From an uncultured Acinetobacter sp. (lineage in GTDB: Bacteria > Pseudomonadota > Gammaproteobacteria > Pseudomonadales > Moraxellaceae): a DNA stretch of 11,148 bases. Shown here piece by piece: positions 7,122 through 11,148 of this stretch. Location: the NCBI GenBank assembly GCA_900771065.1, contig CAAGMP010000029.1:1-11148 (forward strand), read 5' to 3'. The notes beneath the pieces are model-generated. The model ran no database searches. It was not told where the DNA came from and worked only from the letters and a program-made list of their open reading frames with translations. Every line of letters begins with the position of its first letter. Position 1 is the first letter of the stretch. Both the position numbers and the translations under genes were made by a program.

Positions 7122-8453
7122 TTACATTCTCATTGGTGGACGATTATTATTGGCATTGTTGCGTTTCGCAGCATCGTTAGATGTGTCTGTACCATCTGCA
7201 ATAACGACTTGTTCGCCTTGTTTTAAACCTTTAATAATTTGTGCTGTGACACGGTTATTTAAACCGACTAAAACAGGTTGTGTTTTAGTTGTTCCATCTG
7301 CTTGTAAAACACGCACGGTACCAATAGAGGCTTGACCTGCTTTAATTAATTCTTTTTCCGTATCAGTTAAATTTAATGCATTTGGACGTTCTTTTTTCGC
7401 TGTTTCAGGTGCAGTTGCATCTTTGTTAGCACGAGGTTGGCGTTGTGGGCGATTACTTGCTTGAATTGCAGCGGCAGGAATGGTTAATACATTTTTGGCT
7501 TCACCTAAAATGATATAAACTTGCGCTGTCATATCAATGCGTAATTTACCATCTTCATTGGGTACATCGAATAAAGCATTATAATAAACGGCTGTATTGG
7601 AAGATGACGAAGAATTATTTGATTCTGTATTGATTGAAGAGGGCGCAGGTTCAATTAAACGTAATTTAGCAAAACGTTTTTGTTCACTGTTGCCCAAAGT
7701 GGTGAAATAAACATTTTGACCTTCTTGTACTTTCATGATGTCCGCTTCAGAAATTTCCGCTTTCACGGTCATGGTGTCTAAACTTGCTAATTTAACAATG
7801 GTTGGTGCAGTTTGATTGGCATTGACGGTTTGACCTTCTTCAGTCACGATCGCGACAATTGTTCCATCCATTGGCGCAATAATTTGGGTATAACCTAAAT
7901 CTTCTTTTGCAGTTGATAAAGTTAAACGTGATTGTTCAATTTGCGCATTTAATGCCACAATTTCAGCTTGAGCACTTTTGTAACTTGCTAAAGCATTTTG
8001 TAAATCGGCTTGTGATGTTGCACCATCAGCGTACATTGCCGTTTGACGACGATATTCAGCTTCTACTTTTTCTAAATTGGCTTGTTTAACGGCAAGTTGT
8101 GCTTGTTGATTTTTGATATTGGCTTCAACGGTTTTTAAATTATTGTCTTGTCGAACCGAATCAATTTGCGCAATCAGTTGACCTTGTTTAACTTGATCAC
8201 CTAATTCGACATACATTTTTTTAACTTGCCCTGAAACTTGCGCGCCTACGCTCAGCATTTTGGTTGCTTCAAGTACGCCTGTGGCTAAAACCGAATTTTC
8301 AACATCGCCGACCACCACTTCAGCCGTAATATATTGAGGGGCTTGTTCTTTCGGTTTTAAAAAATACCATGCGGTTGAACCAATAATGACTAAAATAATC
8401 ACAGCGAGGATCATCTTTTTCAATTTTATTTTTTGCATCATGATCAAATTCAT
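7122..8453 (-). CDS. macA: MacA-type periplasmic adaptor (membrane fusion) protein
   Basis: MacA bridges MacB and the outer-membrane channel and stimulates MacB ATPase activity. One N-terminal membrane anchor is seen (about 14-30). Next come the biotinyl-lipoyl halves around residues 58-98 and 185-225, a coiled-coil hairpin between them (about 99-184, rich in A, Q and E), and a beta-barrel region from about 226. LSVGAQVSGQVKKMYVELGD (67-86) is typical. Length is 443 against about 371 in E. coli. The excess lies in a Ser/Asn tract (272-286), a polar, charged stretch (about 333-376) and an Asn/Arg-rich tail (from about 422). Three candidate starts, ATG at 8453, 8441 and 8438, all lack a good Shine-Dalgarno. 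The last (MQKIKLKK) looks most like relatives as I remember them and would give 438 residues. It is the first gene of the pump operon. Confidence 0.94.
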   Translation of the reverse strand: MNLIMMQKIKLKKMILAVIILVIIGSTAWYFLKPKEQAPQYITAEVVVGDVENSVLATGVLEATKMLSVGAQVSGQVKKMYVELGDQVKQGQLIAQIDSVRQDNNLKTVEANIKNQQAQLAVKQANLEKVEAEYRRQTAMYADGATSQADLQNALASYKSAQAEIVALNAQIEQSRLTLSTAKEDLGYTQIIAPMDGTIVAIVTEEGQTVNANQTAPTIVKLASLDTMTVKAEISEADIMKVQEGQNVYFTTLGNSEQKRFAKLRLIEPAPSSINTESNNSSSSSNTAVYYNALFDVPNEDGKLRIDMTAQVYIILGEAKNVLTIPAAAIQASNRPQRQPRANKDATAPETAKKERPNALNLTDTEKELIKAGQASIGTVRVLQADGTTKTQPVLVGLNNRVTAQIIKGLKQGEQVVIADGTDTSNDAAKRNNANNNRPPMRM

Positions 8454-8474
8454 AATTGGGGAAAAATTTTTAGG

Positions 8475-8480
8475 ATTATA
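8475..8480 (-). promoter_or_regulatory. Candidate -10 box of the macA-macB operon promoter
   Basis: A perfect TATAAT on the minus strand lies 21 bp before the first possible macA ATG, with predicted initiation near 8468. No good -35 hexamer occurs at 16-18 bp. That is what one expects of an activator-dependent promoter, though a chance match in A/T-rich DNA is possible. The leader would be only 15-30 nt, consistent with the missing Shine-Dalgarno. Confidence 0.4.
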
Positions 8481-8511
8481 AAAGGAAATTGAGAATAAAT
8501 CGTGGATATTT

Positions 8512-8531
8512 TTATCATTTGTAAATGATAA
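8512..8531. repeat. Perfect 20-bp palindrome upstream of macA (possible operator)
   Basis: TTATCATTT and AAATGATAA, separated by GT, form a perfect 9-bp inverted repeat. Its centre is about 53 bp upstream of the predicted macA transcription start, where activators often bind. It lies 6 bp downstream of the holA stop codon, so it could instead form a weak hairpin at the end of the lptE-holA transcript. However, the stem has only two G-C pairs and no U-tract follows it on the minus strand. No known operator is assigned. Confidence 0.55.
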
Positions 8532-8537
8532 TATTTA

Positions 8538-9530
8538 TTATTTTGATTGGAAAAGCGTTTGACCACAAAGTTGTGCAATGGCGTGTAACATTAAATCATA
8601 TTGATTTTCATGACCAATGCCTTTAATTGACGCATCAATACGTAACAGTAAATCGGGCCAAGTTAAAAATTGTTGTGGATTCAAACGACGCAAAGCATTT
8701 TGATATAGGGTAACTTTATTTTTCCAAATGCCTAATTGTAAAGCTTGATGCGGTTGCTCAAACAGTTGCATTAACAAACGCATTTCTTTGCTGATGCTCC
8801 ATAAAATCAAAGAAGCCGCTTCGCCAGAATGGCGCAAATATTGATAAATTTTAATTGATAACTCAAAGTCACCTTGTAATAACGCATCACTTAAATCGAA
8901 AGTGCTATAGCGTGATTGATCTTGTAAACAACTTTGTAAATGTGCAACTTCAATTTGTTCAAGTTCGGGAAATGTGTCACTGACCCGAATTAAACTATTT
9001 TTTGCTGCTAATAAATTATGTTCATGATGTTGTTCTAACCAAAGCCATGCATCTTGGCTGAGTTGAATTCCAAGTTGATCACTTTCAACTTTTAAGATTG
9101 CCAAACGCTCTTTAGGATAATGTGCTGTCAGCGCAACATTGACTCCATTGGCATCGATCAGTTGAAAAAAACTCGATTTTAAACTGCTTGCATCTTGTTT
9201 AGGCATCACCACAACCAATAAATTATCTTGGTTATGTTGTAAATAAGATTTTAATTCTTTTAGTGAATTGGCATCGGGTTTGATATTGCCATGTACTTCA
9301 ATTGCCAATTGGGTTGAAAATAAGGACAAGCTATTTAATGCAGCAAAAATGGTTTTCCATTCATTGACATGAGTTAGGTCAAAACGTTGCCTTTCTATAG
9401 CATTTTTGTCCCAATGTTGGCGCATTGCATCTAACAAATTTTGCTCAAGTAAAGGTTCTTGACCATGTAAAACCCAAACGCCACGTGCTTCATGGCAACG
9501 TTTTAAGGCTTGTAAATAGTCAAGTTTCAT
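8538..9530 (-). CDS. holA: DNA polymerase III subunit delta
   Basis: The delta subunit is the clamp-opening wrench of the polymerase III clamp loader. It binds the beta sliding clamp and breaks one dimer interface. The protein has about 330 residues (E. coli 343) and the family's N-terminal pattern ALKRCHEARGVWVLHGQEPLLEQ, followed by SLSLFSTQLAIEV. The Leu-Phe pair in that stretch (residues 70-71) matches the beta-binding L73/F74 of E. coli delta. As usual for delta, no Walker motifs are seen. The frame also offers a GTG at 9531-9533, but AGGG (9537-9540) sits six bases from the ATG at 9528-9530 and only three from the GTG, so the ATG is preferred. It follows lptE by 13 bp and is presumably cotranscribed with it. 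Confidence 0.95.
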   Translation of the reverse strand: MKLDYLQALKRCHEARGVWVLHGQEPLLEQNLLDAMRQHWDKNAIERQRFDLTHVNEWKTIFAALNSLSLFSTQLAIEVHGNIKPDANSLKELKSYLQHNQDNLLVVVMPKQDASSLKSSFFQLIDANGVNVALTAHYPKERLAILKVESDQLGIQLSQDAWLWLEQHHEHNLLAAKNSLIRVSDTFPELEQIEVAHLQSCLQDQSRYSTFDLSDALLQGDFELSIKIYQYLRHSGEAASLILWSISKEMRLLMQLFEQPHQALQLGIWKNKVTLYQNALRRLNPQQFLTWPDLLLRIDASIKGIGHENQYDLMLHAIAQLCGQTLFQSK

Positions 9531-9543
9531 CACGTACCCTAGT

Positions 9544-10056
9544 TTATTGATTTGTTAATTTGTCTAAACGATTTGACGAAATTTGACGTGCAATTTGTTG
9601 TGCAACATCATCAATAAGCATTTCACGTAAATATTTTTCTTCTTGATTATCGGTGTTTACCGTTGCTGCATTATATTGATAATTGCGAATTGCACTCACA
9701 GTTCGATTTTCTGTTAACGCATTGCCTGCAGCATCTTCAATACGGAATGTGACGGTTAAACGTAAAATGTTTTCACGTAAAATCCCTTGTAATTCAAGTA
9801 AATTAGAAGAGTAAGACAGTACATTAAGACGATAGCTATCATCTTTTGAGCTAAGTTGTACGCCAGATGATGCTAAATATAAAGAAAGTTTTTCATCTAA
9901 ATCGCCTGAGTTTTTTGGCACAGTAATTTGTAAATTAGAATATTGAATAGGTGCAACGCTTGGATTGGTTCCTTTTAAATAAAATCCACAACCGACTAAG
10001 CTTGCACTTAACCCGAGCGTTAATACAATTGTGGCAACACGTTGAATTAAAGGCAT
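9544..10056 (-). CDS. lptE: LPS-assembly lipoprotein LptE
   Basis: LptE is the outer-membrane lipoprotein that plugs the LptD barrel and helps insert lipopolysaccharide (or lipooligosaccharide) into the outer leaflet. The 170-residue precursor has a signal peptide (hydrophobic core 9-20) ending in lipobox LVGC, with C23 as the lipidation site. It is followed by GFYLKGT, the counterpart of the CGFHLRGT start of mature E. coli LptE. The remainder is compatible with the small alpha/beta fold, and the C-terminus is a helix with QQIARQISSNRLDKL. The start is supported by GAGGA six bases upstream. It lies between leuS and holA, the usual gammaproteobacterial order. A hairpin and a promoter-like sequence separate it from leuS, so it probably starts its own lptE-holA transcript. 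Confidence 0.94.
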   Translation of the reverse strand: MPLIQRVATIVLTLGLSASLVGCGFYLKGTNPSVAPIQYSNLQITVPKNSGDLDEKLSLYLASSGVQLSSKDDSYRLNVLSYSSNLLELQGILRENILRLTVTFRIEDAAGNALTENRTVSAIRNYQYNAATVNTDNQEEKYLREMLIDDVAQQIARQISSNRLDKLTNQ

Positions 10057-10072
10057 GCTTTGTCCTCAGAAT

Positions 10073-10099
10073 ATTTTAAGGGTTTGATTGTAAAGTCAA
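10073..10099 (-). promoter_or_regulatory. Probable lptE-holA promoter
   Basis: On the minus strand TTGACT (-35, 10094-10099, 5/6 match) and TAAAAT (-10, 10073-10078, 5/6 match) are 15 bp apart. The spacing is shorter than ideal but both boxes are good. The -35 box directly abuts the hairpin that follows leuS. Predicted initiation near 10066 would leave a leader of about 10 nt, with GAGGA close to its 5' end. Confidence 0.5.
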
Positions 10100-10122
10100 A
10101 GCCCGTTGATTGACAACGGGCT
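10100..10122. terminator. Hairpin after leuS, probable terminator or attenuator
   Basis: A perfect 9-bp GC-rich stem (AGCCCGTTG with CAACGGGCT) encloses a 5-base loop, 13 bp after the leuS stop. On the leuS strand the following sequence is TTGACTTT, a broken U-tract, so termination may be partial and some leuS message may read into lptE. The better T-run (ATTTTTG) is on the opposite strand. Confidence 0.6.
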
Positions 10123-10135
10123 ATTTTTGTATGTG

Positions 10136-11148
10136 TTATACAACTAAATTGACAAGTTTATTGGGAACAACAATTTCTTTTTTTGTTGGACCTGTTAAAA
10201 ATTGTTGAACTTCAGGCAATGCTTTTGCTTGTGCTAAAATGTCATCTTTAGAAGCATCGACAGACACTTCTAACTTGCCACGAAGTTTACCATTCACCTG
10301 AACTACAATGGTTTGGGTATTACGCGTTAATGCAGACACATCCACTTGTGGGAATACAGTTGCATTGAGCTCAATACCAAACTGTGCCAATAATGTTTCA
10401 CTTAAATGCGGTGCAAATGGCGCAAGCAAAGTTAACAGCGTTGTGATGGATTCACGTGCTACAGCAACGTCATTATCATCTTTCGCTTCAAACTTATTGT
10501 TGGCATTGAGAAGTTCCATCATTGCTGCAATTGCGGTGTTAAAGGCATGGCGACGTTCGATGTCATCACCCACTTTTTGGATGGTTTCGTGCGTTTTACG
10601 ACGTAAATCTTGCGCAGCAGTTGAAAGTGCAGCTTTGTCAATTGTTGAAGCTGTATTTCCTTGTTCAAGGAAATTCGCTGCTAAACGCCATACGCGTTTT
10701 AAGAAACGGTTTGCACCTTCAACACCTGCATCAGACCATTCTAAAGATTGATCTGGTGGCGCAGCAAACATCATAAATACACGTGCTGTATCTGCGCCAT
10801 ATTGGTCAATAATCGCTTGCGGGTCGATACCGTTGTTTTTCGATTTCGACATTTTTTCCTGACCGCCAACAATCACTTCTTGACCGTCTTCTTTATATTT
10901 GGCAGAAATAATACGACCTTTTTCGTCTTTCTCAAGCTCGATGTCAGCAGGGTTAAACCACGTTTTCTTACCTGATTCAGACTCACGGTAGTAAGTATCT
11001 GCAAGTACCATACCTTGTGTTAACAAGTTGGTGAATGGTTCATTACCTTGAACAACGCCTTCATCACGCATCAATTTGTGGAAGAAGCGTGCGTAAAGTA
11101 AATGCAGAATCGCGTGCTCAACACCACCAATGTATTGGTTCACAGGCA
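10136..11148 (-). CDS. leuS: Leucyl-tRNA synthetase, C-terminal part
   Basis: LeuRS is the class I synthetase that charges tRNA-Leu. About 337 C-terminal residues are in the window (full-length enzymes have about 860-880); the gene enters from the right edge, so no start lies here. The codon at 11141-11143 is an internal GTG (Val) in PVNQYIGGVEHA, not an initiator. This stretch is the second half of the Rossmann catalytic fold. The KMSKS signature is at 10841-10855, within GGQEKMSKSKNNGIDPQ. It is followed by the GADTARVFMMFA and GVEGANRFLKRVWRLA helices, then the alpha-helical anticodon-binding domain and a C-terminal domain ending NKLVNLVV. The CP1 editing domain lies outside the window. 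The reading frame is intact. Confidence 0.98.
   Translation of the reverse strand, partial: PVNQYIGGVEHAILHLLYARFFHKLMRDEGVVQGNEPFTNLLTQGMVLADTYYRESESGKKTWFNPADIELEKDEKGRIISAKYKEDGQEVIVGGQEKMSKSKNNGIDPQAIIDQYGADTARVFMMFAAPPDQSLEWSDAGVEGANRFLKRVWRLAANFLEQGNTASTIDKAALSTAAQDLRRKTHETIQKVGDDIERRHAFNTAIAAMMELLNANNKFEAKDDNDVAVARESITTLLTLLAPFAPHLSETLLAQFGIELNATVFPQVDVSALTRNTQTIVVQVNGKLRGKLEVSVDASKDDILAQAKALPEVQQFLTGPTKKEIVVPNKLVNLVV

Noticed and set aside
3721..8453. Horizontal acquisition of the pump operon
   Set aside because: Base composition and A/T-ending codon use look the same as in the flanking housekeeping genes. No repeats, integrase, transposase or tRNA borders were seen.
8512..8531. Reading the palindrome as the holA transcription terminator
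   Set aside because: The stem has only two G-C pairs, and on the minus strand it is followed by AAAAATATCC rather than a U-tract. An operator is more likely, though an mRNA-end role is not excluded.
10308..10751. 147-codon open frame on the plus strand opposite leuS
   Set aside because: It is wholly antisense to the conserved LeuRS C-terminal region. The peptide is rich in Ser, Cys, Arg and Ala without domain features, as expected of a shadow frame. No promoter or ribosome-binding site was seen.
1..11148. CRISPR arrays, tRNA/rRNA genes, riboswitches, insertion sequences and a novel multi-gene system
   Set aside because: No direct-repeat arrays, cloverleaf structures or transposase-like proteins were found by eye. 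All longer frames without a known product are antisense shadows, and no gap exceeds about 130 bp.

Overview
The window looks like core chromosome of an AT-rich gammaproteobacterium, most likely Acinetobacter or a close Moraxellaceae relative. Three things suggest this: the gene content and order (leuS-lptE-holA, a macA-macB-outer membrane factor operon, fabI, a divergent orn/rsgA pair); the protein style (the FabI and Bax-inhibitor-like sequences resemble my memory of Acinetobacter proteins); and the low GC with A/T-ending codons throughout. The genus is inferred from remembered family sequences, not from a search.

Layout, left to right. A rhodanese-type gene fragment (minus) runs off the left edge. 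It is followed by rsgA (minus), whose promoter region is shared divergently with orn (plus). Then come a seven-helix Bax inhibitor-1-like membrane protein (plus) and fabI (plus), each set off by a rho-independent terminator. A hairpin between fabI and the next gene serves both converging strands. The rest is on the minus strand. Read in the direction of transcription it is: the 3' part of leuS (cut by the right edge), a hairpin, a probable lptE promoter, lptE, holA, an 84-bp spacer with a perfect 20-bp palindrome and a TATAAT box, then macA, macB and a NodT/OprM-type outer-membrane lipoprotein.

Functions. MacA, MacB and the lipoprotein together form a complete tripartite ABC efflux pump: periplasmic adaptor, ATPase/permease and outer-membrane channel. 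The spacing is very tight (2 bp and 9 bp), which suggests translational coupling. LptE supports LPS export, HolA is the delta subunit of the polymerase III clamp loader, LeuRS charges tRNA-Leu, RsgA acts in 30S maturation, Orn degrades short oligoribonucleotides, and FabI closes the fatty acid elongation cycle.

No gene-free stretch exceeds about 130 bp. I found no mobile element, CRISPR array, tRNA, rRNA or clear new multi-gene system. The points most worth a second look are regulatory or structural: the palindrome with an overlapping Fur-box-like sequence upstream of macA, the enlarged MacA with a polar insertion, the lptE promoter set against the leuS terminator, and several start-codon corrections.
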